64,000 nucleotides of DNA from Vibrio penaeicida (lineage in GTDB: Bacteria; Pseudomonadota; Gammaproteobacteria; Enterobacterales; Vibrionaceae), in NCBI RefSeq assembly GCF_030689305.1, contig NZ_JAUYVM010000004.1, forward strand, positions 295,333 through 359,332, written 5' to 3'. Positions 1 through 8,077 of this stretch are shown one piece after another. A program made the translations under genes and the position numbers. The notes beneath the pieces are model-generated. The model saw only the letters and a program-made list of their open reading frames with translations. It searched no databases and was not told the origin of the DNA. How positions within the stretch are numbered: position 1 is the stretch's first letter; the number at the start of each line of letters is the position of its first letter.

Positions 1-726
1 ACTAAGTGCACTCTCTGTCAATATTGCACCACCAATACCCAATGTCGTTGCAGTAATTACCGGTGCGATTACGTTTGGCACAATATGACGTGTCATAACA
101 AACCAGCTACTCGCGCCGTAACCTATTGCAGCTTGCACATACTCTCTATGCTTAACAGAAAGCGTATTCGAACGTACAAGACGAGCCGCAAACGGCCACC
201 CAAGTAATGAAAGTACAACAACAAGTCGGTAGATACTAAAGCTGTCTGAACGGACCAGTTCTTCTGAAAAACCTAGCTTGGTCATATCAATACTTTGGAT
301 AAGAATCAGCAGCATAATACCAGGAAGGCTGATGATGAAATCGGCTGCACGCATAATGAATGCATCAACTTTTCCACCGTGGTAACCCGCAACAACACCT
401 AATATAGTACCAATCACAGAGGTCGCAATTGCTGCCATAAAGGCGAAAGTGAGAGAAACCTGCCCACCAAGAAGTAATCTCGTGAAAATATCACGACCTA
501 ACTCGTCCGTTCCTAGAATATTATCTTCATCTGGCGCTTCAAAACGGCTGAAGAGATCATCAGCGTACGGATCAACACCTAACCAACCTGCAATCGGGTT
601 TGCACTAAAGCAAACAATGGTTAGAGCCGCTAAGAAAATCATTGAAACCATCGCTAGCTTGTGACGGTACAAGCGTTGTGCCACCTGTACCCAAGGGTTT
701 TGACTGCGTTTAGCAACGTAACTCAT
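1..726 (-). CDS. ABC transporter permease, DppC/OppC type (3' end outside window)
   Basis: Inner membrane permease of a peptide/nickel-class ABC importer. About 242 residues are visible, from an ATG at 726 reading leftward; the C-terminus lies beyond base 1. An N-terminal membrane segment near residues 24-42 is followed by the cytoplasmic leader typical of DppC proteins (motif LGTDELGRDIFTRLL), and an EAA loop is seen late (around AAIGYGASSWF...IVPN). The start ATG overlaps the TGA stop of the upstream permease gene (ATGA), suggesting translational coupling. It is the last gene of the binding-protein/ATPase/ATPase/permease/permease operon. The substrate cannot be read from the sequence; di- or oligopeptides are the default guess. 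Confidence 0.9.
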   Translation of the reverse strand, partial: MSYVAKRSQNPWVQVAQRLYRHKLAMVSMIFLAALTIVCFSANPIAGWLGVDPYADDLFSRFEAPDEDNILGTDELGRDIFTRLLLGGQVSLTFAFMAAIATSVIGTILGVVAGYHGGKVDAFIMRAADFIISLPGIMLLILIQSIDMTKLGFSEELVRSDSFSIYRLVVVLSLLGWPFAARLVRSNTLSVKHREYVQAAIGYGASSWFVMTRHIVPNVIAPVITATTLGIGGAILTESALS

Positions 727-1691
727 TTATTACCCCCTTTTGTCAGGTCGATACGTGGGTCAACTTTAGAATAAAGAATATCTGCAATGAAGTTCATAAT
801 TAGAATTGCCGTGGTGGCAACCATGAAACACAGCATTGCCACGTTGTAGTCACTGCCGTTGATCGAGTCAACGGTCAGCTTTCCAATTCCGGGCCAGCTA
901 AAGATTGTTTCGGTAAGAACAGCGCCACTCATAAGTGCTGCAACATCCATAGCTAAAACAGTGATCATTGGAAGCATACCGTTCTTAATACAGTGCTTGA
1001 ACAAAACTCGAGTCGAAGAAGCACCCTTTGCTTTTGCTGTTCTAACAAAATCTTGTCTGAACACTTCAAGCATGCTGGATCGCATGAAACGAGAAATAGA
1101 GGCAATACTTAGCAGCGTTAAGCTCAAGATAGGTAAGATCATGTACTCTAGCTTATCAAGACCCTCTACTCCGTCGGCTTCACCGGTTCCTCCTGCTGGG
1201 AAGATTGGGAATACGACTGAGAAAATCATGATGAGCATAAGCGCTAACCACGCGGCTGGCGTTGAAAGGAAAACATAGGTGAGACCACTAATAATGTAGT
1301 CAGTTGCTTTGTTTTGCTTTACCGCACAAATGATACCAATAGGTAGTGCAATAAAAATTGAGAGTAACGTGCCGCTTCCAACCAATACCAAGGTATTTTT
1401 CATCGCATCCCATAGAACATCGATGGCTGGTTGGGAGAACATACGTGAGTAACCTAAATCACCTTGCAGTGCATCACCCAACCACACGAAGTAGCGAACA
1501 TAAACGGGTTTATCCAGCCCTTGTTCAGCCTTCAGGCGAGCAATGTCTTCAGATGTAATATTTGGGTCACTTTGCGCCAATAGATCAATAGGATCGCCTG
1601 GCATTAGTCCCATAAGGTTATAAGCTGCAAATGAGGCCAGTAAAAGCACCAATAGCATTTGCAGTATCCGTGAAATAAAAAAGCTAGTCAT
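723..1691 (-). CDS. ABC transporter permease, DppB/OppB type
   Basis: First permease of the peptide-class importer, 322 residues. It has the DppB hallmarks: an N-terminal membrane helix, the motif PGDPIDLL near residue 31, a long periplasmic stretch, a run of membrane helices, and an EAA loop around residues 213-235 (DFVRTAKAKGASSTRVLFKHCIKN). It should form a heterodimeric channel with the DppC-type protein encoded immediately downstream, overlapping by 4 bp. A 14-codon lysine-rich ORF fills the 47-bp gap between it and the upstream ATPase gene. The start at 1691 is the only in-frame ATG after a stop a few codons upstream. Length is normal for the family. Confidence 0.92.
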   Translation of the reverse strand: MTSFFISRILQMLLVLLLASFAAYNLMGLMPGDPIDLLAQSDPNITSEDIARLKAEQGLDKPVYVRYFVWLGDALQGDLGYSRMFSQPAIDVLWDAMKNTLVLVGSGTLLSIFIALPIGIICAVKQNKATDYIISGLTYVFLSTPAAWLALMLIMIFSVVFPIFPAGGTGEADGVEGLDKLEYMILPILSLTLLSIASISRFMRSSMLEVFRQDFVRTAKAKGASSTRVLFKHCIKNGMLPMITVLAMDVAALMSGAVLTETIFSWPGIGKLTVDSINGSDYNVAMLCFMVATTAILIMNFIADILYSKVDPRIDLTKGGNK

Positions 1692-1692
1692 A

Positions 1693-1737
1693 TTAACGTC
1701 CGAGCTGTTTTTTCAGCTTCTTAATCTTGCTTGCCAT
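1693..1737 (-). CDS. 14-codon lysine-rich ORF in the ABC operon spacer
   Basis: The gap between the second ATPase gene and the DppB-type permease gene is almost exactly filled by an ORF reading MASKIKKLKKQLGR, whose TAA stop lies one base before the permease ATG. It starts two bases past the ATPase stop. A purine-rich stretch (GGAAAGGAAA) lies about 13-20 bases upstream, farther than ideal for ribosome binding. It could be a translational relay that carries ribosomes to the permease gene, a real micropeptide, or chance. Basic composition and exact fit between two genes make it worth listing; no family is recognised. Confidence 0.35.
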   Translation of the reverse strand: MASKIKKLKKQLGR

Positions 1738-1738
1738 A

Positions 1739-2566
1739 TTACGCCGATTTCCTTTCCGATTGATTTCGACGACGAGCGTTTCCAATGTCCGGTACTGCGT
1801 TCAGCAGTTCCTGGCTGTAAGGGTGTTTTGGACTTGCAAAAAATTCTTCTTTTGTTGCTTGCTCCACAATTTCGCCAGCTTTCATAACGACAATTTCGTG
1901 TGCAAGGTGGTAAACCACCGCCATATCATGACTAATGAAGAAAAAGGCAATGCCATGTTCTTCTTGAAGATCTTTAAACAAATTAAGGATTTGAGACTGA
2001 ACAGATACATCCAGTGCAGACAGAGGCTCATCTGCAATGATGAGTTCTGGTTTAAGCATCAGTGCACGCGCAATAGCGATACGCTGTCTTTGTCCACCAG
2101 AAAATTCATGTGGATACTTGGTCAGAACGTCTTCACGCATCCCTACCCACTCAAGTACTTCCAAAGCGCGAGCACGCTGAGTTTCCTTGTTGCCAATTCC
2201 GTTCACTTTCATAGGTTCGATCAGTGATGCAAGAATAGGCATACGTGGGTTAAGTGCAGAATACGGATCTTGGAATACCAAACCAATGCGTTGACGCAGT
2301 GGGCGTTGGGCTCTCGTGCTAAGACGCGAAATTTCTTGCCCTGATAGGTAAATATCGCCGGAATCCGGCACTTCCAACATACTGACCATTCGACCCAAGG
2401 TCGATTTACCTGAACCAGATTCGCCAACGACAGCCAGCGTTTTACCCGGTTCAAGGTTTAGAGAAATGTTCTTTGTCACATGAAGATATTGTGGTTCACC
2501 ACCAAACATCGATCCCGCATCAAGTACATAACGTTTTTGTAGATTTTTAACTTCCAAAAGAGCCAT
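1739..2566 (-). CDS. Peptide-class ABC transporter ATPase, DppF/OppF type
   Basis: Cytoplasmic ATPase of 275 residues that powers the importer together with the neighbouring DppD-type subunit. Walker A GESGSGKST is at residues 48-56, the Q-loop reads VFQDPYSALNPR as usual for DppF/OppF, the signature is FSGGQRQR, and Walker B is ELIIADEP followed by SALD. The C-terminal tail contains the oligopeptide-ABC motif HPYSQELL. Its ATG shares one base with the TAA of the upstream ATPase gene (TAATG), so the two subunits are probably made in a fixed ratio. Confidence 0.93.
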   Translation of the reverse strand: MALLEVKNLQKRYVLDAGSMFGGEPQYLHVTKNISLNLEPGKTLAVVGESGSGKSTLGRMVSMLEVPDSGDIYLSGQEISRLSTRAQRPLRQRIGLVFQDPYSALNPRMPILASLIEPMKVNGIGNKETQRARALEVLEWVGMREDVLTKYPHEFSGGQRQRIAIARALMLKPELIIADEPLSALDVSVQSQILNLFKDLQEEHGIAFFFISHDMAVVYHLAHEIVVMKAGEIVEQATKEEFFASPKHPYSQELLNAVPDIGNARRRNQSERKSA

Positions 2567-3501
2567 TAGGATACGCCTCCTTTGCTCAGTTGACGCTGTT
2601 TTGCAACATCAACGTAATGGTCGAAGAGTTCAGGACAACGGTCGCGGAACGTATAGTTATCGCCACGCTGATCCAACGGAGGTACACTTCCTGGAATCGC
2701 GGGCAATCGATCAACATTAACACCAACGCGTGGAATAGTGTCCAGCAATGCTTGTGTATACGGATGCTGAGGATTATCGAAAATTTCGTTTACATCTGCT
2801 AGTTCAACAACTTGACCAGCATACATAACCATTACGCGGTCCGAAATTTGAGAAACAACACCAAGCGAATGGCTAATAAACTGAATCGCCGTTCCGGTGG
2901 TTTCACGTAACTCTTCTAGCAAATCGAGTACTTGAGCTTGAACCGTAACATCCAAAGCCGTTGTTGGCTCATCTGCAATCAGAACTCGAGGCTTACATGC
3001 TAGCGCCATTGCAATCATTACGCGTTGACGCATTCCGCCTGATAGCTCATGCGGAAATGCTTTGGCTCTCTTTTCTGGATAAGGAATATGAACTTGCTTG
3101 AGCATTTCAATTGCTCGGTTCATCGCTTCTGGTTTTGAAGCTCCTTCATGAATGATGAACATTTCCGCGACTTGCTCACCCACAGTAACAACTGGGTTTA
3201 GTGCGGTCATTGGTTCTTGGAATATCATTCCAATACCTTCACCACGGATTTGTTGGTAACGCTTTTCTGGCATTCCGACTAGGTTTTCACCTTCGAAAAG
3301 GATTTCGCCAGACAGCTTTAATTTTTTATCCAGTAAACCCATAACAGATAATGATGTAAGAGACTTGCCACAGCCCGACTCTCCAACAATACCTAGAATT
3401 TCACCAGCTTTGATTTGGTAGTTGACATCCTTTACAGCTAAGTGCGGCCCTAAGGCCACACTCATATTGCGAACGTCTAGTATTACTTCACTCATAGACA
3501 T
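2566..3501 (-). CDS. Peptide-class ABC transporter ATPase, DppD/OppD type
   Basis: Second ATPase subunit, 311 residues. Walker A GESGCGKS lies at about 40-47, the Q-loop is [10 protein letters not shown], the signature LSGGMRQR, and Walker B VLIADEP with TTALD. The C-terminal oligo_HPY region ([11 protein letters not shown]...PGSVPPL) ends in the cysteine-containing DRCPEL segment seen in DppD-type proteins, where an iron-sulfur cluster has been reported for some members. Two ATGs lie close together; the one at 3495 has GGA at a better distance than the one at 3501. The gene begins only about 9 bp after the binding-protein stop, consistent with one operon. Confidence 0.93.
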   Translation of the reverse strand: MSMSEVILDVRNMSVALGPHLAVKDVNYQIKAGEILGIVGESGCGKSLTSLSVMGLLDKKLKLSGEILFEGENLVGMPEKRYQQIRGEGIGMIFQEPMTALNPVVTVGEQVAEMFIIHEGASKPEAMNRAIEMLKQVHIPYPEKRAKAFPHELSGGMRQRVMIAMALACKPRVLIADEPTTALDVTVQAQVLDLLEELRETTGTAIQFISHSLGVVSQISDRVMVMYAGQVVELADVNEIFDNPQHPYTQALLDTIPRVGVNVDRLPAIPGSVPPLDQRGDNYTFRDRCPELFDHYVDVAKQRQLSKGGVS

Positions 3502-3510
3502 TCCAATCGT

Positions 3511-5187
3511 TTATTCTGCACGAGTCCAGTTTTCAGCCCAGAAGCTTGAATACGTTTGATGACCCGTTGGAGCCACACCTTTTAGCCATTTAGGCATAAT
3601 GAAGCTGTCTGAACGGTAGTACAGAGGCAATGCTGGTAGATCTGTCGCGTATAGGTTTTGGAATTTTTTCCATAGCTCCATACGTTTTTCGAAGTTTAAC
3701 TCAGCATCGATTTGATTAATTAGGTTATCCATTTCTTCACTTTGGTAACCCGCATAATTTTGCCCAGACCAACCATTTTCTTTCGTTGGAATGTATTCTG
3801 AATGAAGTGTCGTTCTTGGTAGCTGCTCGGGTGAAGAACCCCATGCAAACATTGCCAAACCTTTGTGCTTACGTTCGTTTAGCGTTGTGCCAAAGTAAAC
3901 ACGAGCAGTTTGGTTGTTGATGACCGCTTTAATACCAACCTTTTTCCATTGACCTTGAGCAAACTGCTGTACAAGTTCACGCGTCTTGTTGCCAGAGGTT
4001 GTCATAAACTCGATTTCTAGTGGTTTGCCGTTCTTCATTTGAACGCCATTCACCAACTTATAGCCAGCATCTTTGAGAAGTGCTTTTGCTTTTTCAGGGT
4101 TGTATTCATACGTTGGAGCGTTTGGATCAAACGATGCATCTAATGGGCTAACATTTGAATTCGCAACTTTTTGCTTACCTTGGAAAAGCTTGTTTGTTAG
4201 CAATTCGCGATCCAATCCAAATAGTAATGCTTGGCGTACTCGCACATCTTGCAGGTGCTCATTTTGAAGTTGCACATCTAGGTGCTCATAAAGCGCCGCT
4301 GGACGAATATCTACGTTGTACTTGTTACCAAACTTCTTCTCAAATTGAAGCGCTTGGTCAAGAGTCAAACCCATTTCACCTGGAATAAAATCGACATCGC
4401 CAGATAGCAGGTTTGCTTGAAGCGCTTGTGTATCTGAAACGGTTTTGATAGTTACCTTACCGAAATGTGGCTGTTTGCCTTTCCAGTGTTCATTCAAGCC
4501 TAGCTGTACGAACTGCCCTTGTTTGATGTTTTGGATTGTGTAAGGGCCATTGTACAAGCCTGAGTGAGTCGGCTCTGTAATGTATTTTGTATTTAAGTGG
4601 TATTCTTTTGGGTTTGACTGGAAGATAGATTCTTCCAAGTGACGTGGTAACGCATCAGGAATATAGTAAGCGTTATATTTGTAAGAAACGCGGTCTACAT
4701 AAACGTTTACCGTGTGGTCATCTACAATCTCAAGCTTTTCCATGTGCTGATATGTTGAAAGACCTGCATTTCCTTGAACATCTGGTGAAATGGCAACTTC
4801 GTACCAAAACTCAACATCTTTTGTTGTGATTGGCGTACCATCACCCCAGAAAAGATCTTTTTTGAATTTGACGGTCATCTTAACGCCTTGCTTGCTTTCA
4901 CCCTCTTTCGCATGAGGACGATCAACAACAACTGCTAGACCATTTTCAAAAGTAGGTACCTCTTCACAAAGAAAACATGTCAGCTTCCATTGCTGATCAA
5001 ATCCGATAGTGCCACGGTGTGTAAAGCCATGAGTGTAGGTTTTTGCAACCATGCTATCGATAACAGGGTGAAGAGTAGAGGGGAATTGTGAAATGCCCAA
5101 AGTCAGTTTGTCGTTAGATGCGAAAGCTTGACCGCTTAGCAATGCTGTAGCACCTGCAAGCGCCAATACGGATTTCTTTAACTTCAT
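3511..5187 (-). CDS. Peptide-class ABC transporter periplasmic binding protein (SBP_bac_5)
   Basis: Family 5 extracellular solute-binding protein, about 558 residues, first gene of the leftward operon. I place the start at 5187 because GGAG sits 9 bases upstream and the protein then begins MKLKKSVLALAG...AFA|SND, a standard signal peptide; an in-frame ATG ten codons earlier would extend the signal peptide without benefit. Family landmarks include KFKKDLFWGDGTPITTKDV and the C-terminal LPLYYRSDSFI region. A close Cys pair (LTCFLCEE) near residue 80 is slightly unusual. It should deliver a peptide-like ligand to the permeases encoded downstream. The order (binding protein, two ATPases, two permeases) differs from enteric dppABCDF. 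Confidence 0.9.
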   Translation of the reverse strand: MKLKKSVLALAGATALLSGQAFASNDKLTLGISQFPSTLHPVIDSMVAKTYTHGFTHRGTIGFDQQWKLTCFLCEEVPTFENGLAVVVDRPHAKEGESKQGVKMTVKFKKDLFWGDGTPITTKDVEFWYEVAISPDVQGNAGLSTYQHMEKLEIVDDHTVNVYVDRVSYKYNAYYIPDALPRHLEESIFQSNPKEYHLNTKYITEPTHSGLYNGPYTIQNIKQGQFVQLGLNEHWKGKQPHFGKVTIKTVSDTQALQANLLSGDVDFIPGEMGLTLDQALQFEKKFGNKYNVDIRPAALYEHLDVQLQNEHLQDVRVRQALLFGLDRELLTNKLFQGKQKVANSNVSPLDASFDPNAPTYEYNPEKAKALLKDAGYKLVNGVQMKNGKPLEIEFMTTSGNKTRELVQQFAQGQWKKVGIKAVINNQTARVYFGTTLNERKHKGLAMFAWGSSPEQLPRTTLHSEYIPTKENGWSGQNYAGYQSEEMDNLINQIDAELNFEKRMELWKKFQNLYATDLPALPLYYRSDSFIMPKWLKGVAPTGHQTYSSFWAENWTRAE

Positions 5188-5673
5188 ATTAATCTCCATA
5201 TCTTTATATTGAGCCATTAGTAAATTCCATCTATGAAATTCTAAATTAGCTCTATTCCTTAAGTGATAAGTGCGGAATTTATAGGTGAATTTTAGATTTC
5301 TTCACCCCAAACCAGCGATTATTACAGAATTTTATACACAAAATAGATTTCCAATGTACTTTCTTTATAAAAAGCGATGCAATTATCATTTGTAATAATT
5401 TTTTAAGCGATGAATCATGTGATTTGAGGTTAAGTCGAACAATTTAGTTATGTAAGTGGTTATAAGTTAAGTTTTTAATTCATTTTCTAGTTGTTTTTTC
5501 GGATCGAAATCTCAAATACGGATGTAACACCAGCCCCCTTCCTTGAAACATCTTTGTATAAACATCAAACAATTCAATTCCGTTCGTTATTCATAATTCG
5601 CTAAAATCCACAATTGTACGGTGTTCGATTATATGTATAATTGCGTTGTTGATTTAGTATCTAAGGTGAGAAA
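5188..5673. other. AT-rich divergent intergenic region
   Basis: 486 bases between the leftward ABC operon and the rightward DUF2238 gene. It is AT-rich and should hold both promoters, but I could not single out a convincing -35/-10 pair or operator, and saw no ORF with coding character. Confidence 0.5.
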
Positions 5674-6306
5674 ATGAACTCCATGCGCTTAATTTTAAAA
5701 AATCGATTACTCGCTCTCTTGTCCATCAATTACATTGCTATTTTCGCTTTTTCTATGATTAGCCCAGCCTCATGGGCTGTTTGGACAGCAGAAATCATTC
5801 CGGTGATACTCGCATTTATTCTTATTGTTTTGACCTATCAAAAATTCCAATTTAGTAACACGGCTTACCTATTTATGTTCGTATGGCTATTCATGCACAC
5901 CATAGGCGCGAAATATACCTTTGCAGAAGTCCCATTCGATTGGTTTAACAACCTAATTGGATCGGAACGTAATCATTACGATCGCGTGGCACACTATTCT
6001 ATCGGATTTTGGGCTTACCCAATTGCTGAGTACTTGTATAGAAAAGGTCACGCCTCTCTTGTCATCTCATCTTTATTTGGCTTGTTTGCAATAATGAGCG
6101 TGGCTGCGGCTTATGAGATCATAGAATGGTGGTATGCCGATCTAGCTGGCGGGGATGAGGGGATTGCGTTTTTAGGTTCACAAGGTGACATCTGGGATGC
6201 ACAACGTGACATGCTGTGCGACACCTTGGGTGCAGTAACTGCTTTAGGGGTATTCTTATACAAATACAAGAGCCTCGAGAAGTCTTTTGCGGTCAACAAG
6301 GTTTAG
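5674..6306 (+). CDS. DUF2238 inner membrane protein (YjdF-like)
   Basis: A 210-residue polytopic membrane protein with about five to six hydrophobic segments. It carries the conserved DUF2238 pattern: a cytoplasmic HYDRVAHYSIGFW motif near 107-120, AAYEIIEWW near 150, and the QGDIWDAQRDMLCDTLGA segment near 175-192. The acidic and histidine residues lying at membrane boundaries are typical of this family, whose biochemical role is unknown (E. coli YjdF is the reference). The start at 5674 has AAGGTGAG just upstream. Its stop overlaps the stop of the convergent cutA by 4 bp, leaving no room for a terminator between them. Confidence 0.85.
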   Translation: MNSMRLILKNRLLALLSINYIAIFAFSMISPASWAVWTAEIIPVILAFILIVLTYQKFQFSNTAYLFMFVWLFMHTIGAKYTFAEVPFDWFNNLIGSERNHYDRVAHYSIGFWAYPIAEYLYRKGHASLVISSLFGLFAIMSVAAAYEIIEWWYADLAGGDEGIAFLGSQGDIWDAQRDMLCDTLGAVTALGVFLYKYKSLEKSFAVNKV

Positions 6307-6626
6307 CCAACGGTATTATTTTTCACCCATGCTAAATAGTCAGGCAGACCAGATTCGATTGGAAGCTGTACAATTTGCGGAACATCGTAGTTGTGCAGCT
6401 TCTTGATGGTGTTCTCGATTCTTTTGTAAAGTTTGGACTGAGTTTTAATTATCAGCAGTTGCTCGTCATCTTGGCACACCTTGTCGTCCCATACATAGTA
6501 GCTCTCGATAGGCATAACTTGGATACAAGCCGATAATCTTTCGGAAAGTAAGCCATTAATGACCTTTCTCTTAACCACGTCATTATTGACGGTACTAAGT
6601 ACAATACAAAATTCAGAGTCAGACAT
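6303..6626 (-). CDS. cutA: CutA1 divalent-cation tolerance protein
   Basis: A small trimeric cytoplasmic protein, 107 residues, the usual length. It matches CutA1 throughout: an N-terminal beta strand (FCIVLSTVNNDVVKR), the SACIQVMPIESYYVWDDKV core near 32-50, DDEQLLIIKTQSKLYKRIENTIKKLHNYDVPQIV, and the terminal LPDYLAWV. It was originally linked to copper tolerance; the molecular function of the family is still debated. It overlaps the convergent DUF2238 gene by 4 bp at the 3' ends. Confidence 0.93.
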   Translation of the reverse strand: MSDSEFCIVLSTVNNDVVKRKVINGLLSERLSACIQVMPIESYYVWDDKVCQDDEQLLIIKTQSKLYKRIENTIKKLHNYDVPQIVQLPIESGLPDYLAWVKNNTVG

Positions 6627-6713
6627 TTAAGCGTTTTCCTTCTAAAGATTTTACGTTATTCCATTTTTTAACTTTTTGAGTGGCAAATGGCCAAACGTTG
6701 TTTTTCAAACATC

Positions 6714-6965
6714 TTATTTTGCAAACACTTTGCCGCCAATCATTTTGTTCGCAGGGACACCTAGAATGATGGTTTGGCGTGCAAACTCTATCCCACAGTA
6801 GGGACATGTACATGATTTGTCCGTGTAGTCTTCAACTATCCTTTCGATAAAACATTTTACTAGGGATCCCTTCCCGCCCTTTCGATATTTGTAGAGCTTT
6901 GTTCGGCATTTTGAACAAAAAACATCAACCGTTTTTGTTGGTTGCTTTTTATTGGGTTTCGCCAC
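6714..6965 (-). CDS. Small zinc-ribbon-like protein, function unknown
   Basis: An 83-residue basic protein with two CxxC pairs, FCSKCRTKLYKYRKGGKGSL at about 16-35 and CTCPYCGIEFAR at about 53-64, spaced as in a zinc ribbon. The segment between them (YKYRKGGKGSLVKCFIERIVEDYTD) and the ending IILGVPANKMIGGKVF look like a conserved family of small proteins in Proteobacteria, but I cannot name it. No enzymatic motif is present; nucleic-acid or protein binding is the natural guess. It stands alone between cutA and a transporter gene on the same strand, with about 87 bp separating it from cutA. Confidence 0.75.
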   Translation of the reverse strand: MAKPNKKQPTKTVDVFCSKCRTKLYKYRKGGKGSLVKCFIERIVEDYTDKSCTCPYCGIEFARQTIILGVPANKMIGGKVFAK

Positions 6966-7041
6966 GATACACTCGCTTAATGTTGGTTAGTATAGGTGTA
7001 AAGCAGTCCAGCTGCGGGGGCACTTATTACTGTGAGTTTGG

Positions 7042-7893
7042 CTAGTCTCGAGAAAAAAGTGTTAGCCCAATTCCGCCAAGCACTAAAACAGAAGATACTG
7101 CAAACCAGATTGTTATAGTTTCTCCTACAAATACAAGCCCCCCAAAAGCAGCGATTACTGGCACAGAAAGCTGCACTACACCGGCCTGAAGACCTGAAAG
7201 CTCTTTAACCGCCAGATACCATATTGCGTATCCAACACCTGAGGCAACACTTCCAGACAGTACTGCATAAACAACACCCTCTTGCGTTGTACCACTCCAA
7301 TCAATTATCCAAGGCAATACAAGAAATATTGGAATCGACGCCCCTATAAAATTGAGTTGTGTTGAAATGAGAGGTGTTTGGCTGCTTTTACCATGCAGAG
7401 TATACCACCCCCAACATACGCCAGATATCGCCATAAGTGACGCGCTAGTGAAATCTGGCTGAGTAGTACTAGGAAGAAGTAAAATGATTAAACCTGCAAA
7501 AGAAACAGTCATACCCACCAGTGCTAAAAAGCGCATTTTTACGCCTTGGACGAGTGACGTAAAGATAATGGTAAGTTGCACCAACCCAAACAATATAAGC
7601 GCACCACTTCCTGTTGAAAGGTCAATATAGGCGTATGAAAAAGTAATGGCATAACCGAAAAGAAGAAGGCTGCCCTTGATACTGAATTCGTTTGAAAGCA
7701 ATGAAGAACGTCTGGTTTTATTGCTTAGCATAACCAATACAAACAGTGTGATTGCACCGGAAACAAGCCGTATAGAAGTAAAAGTACCAGGGTCAATCTT
7801 TCCATCCGCTAATGCAAGTCTACAGAGCACCGAATTGCCCGCAAATGCGGTCATAGCAAAGAGTATATAAAGTTGAGTTCGTATTGAGGGCAT
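7042..7893 (-). CDS. EamA/DMT-family transporter
   Basis: An inner membrane protein of about 283 residues with ten predicted helices in two EamA repeats (roughly residues 5-135 and 145-282). The first repeat begins AMTAFAGNSVLCRLAL, typical of RhaT/YdcZ-like drug/metabolite exporters; the second contains GVVQLSVPVIAAFGGLVFVGE, the family's conserved late motif. Substrate unknown. I use ATG at 7893; a TTG one codon upstream also opens the frame but is less likely. Convergent or operon partners are not evident; the intrinsic terminator at 7941-7976 separates it from the SgrR-like gene upstream. Confidence 0.87.
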   Translation of the reverse strand: MPSIRTQLYILFAMTAFAGNSVLCRLALADGKIDPGTFTSIRLVSGAITLFVLVMLSNKTRRSSLLSNEFSIKGSLLLFGYAITFSYAYIDLSTGSGALILFGLVQLTIIFTSLVQGVKMRFLALVGMTVSFAGLIILLLPSTTQPDFTSASLMAISGVCWGWYTLHGKSSQTPLISTQLNFIGASIPIFLVLPWIIDWSGTTQEGVVYAVLSGSVASGVGYAIWYLAVKELSGLQAGVVQLSVPVIAAFGGLVFVGETITIWFAVSSVLVLGGIGLTLFSRD

Positions 7894-7940
7894 CAAGCTA
7901 ATCCATTCATCATGACTTAACTCATCATCGCCTTGTTACA

Positions 7941-7976
7941 ATTATAAAACCAGCCTATTTTCGCTGGTTTTATAAT
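7941..7976 (-). terminator. Intrinsic terminator after the SgrR-like gene
   Basis: A perfect 14-bp inverted repeat (ATTATAAAACCAGC against its complement) around an 8-base loop, with T-rich flanks. It lies about 100 bp downstream of the leftward SgrR-like gene and upstream of the DMT gene, so it should insulate the two. Confidence 0.8.
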
Positions 7977-8077
7977 CATATGGAATATACGCAAGTAGGG
8001 CAAGATACGTGGTACAGTGAAAGGCTATCTTTGTAACACTCTGAATTAGCGATGTTAATGAAGATCTTAGATAGAGC

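Noticed and set aside
6619..6813. 64-codon leftward frame overlapping the zinc-ribbon gene
   Set aside because: Out of frame with the better supported 83-residue protein and lacking any family pattern.
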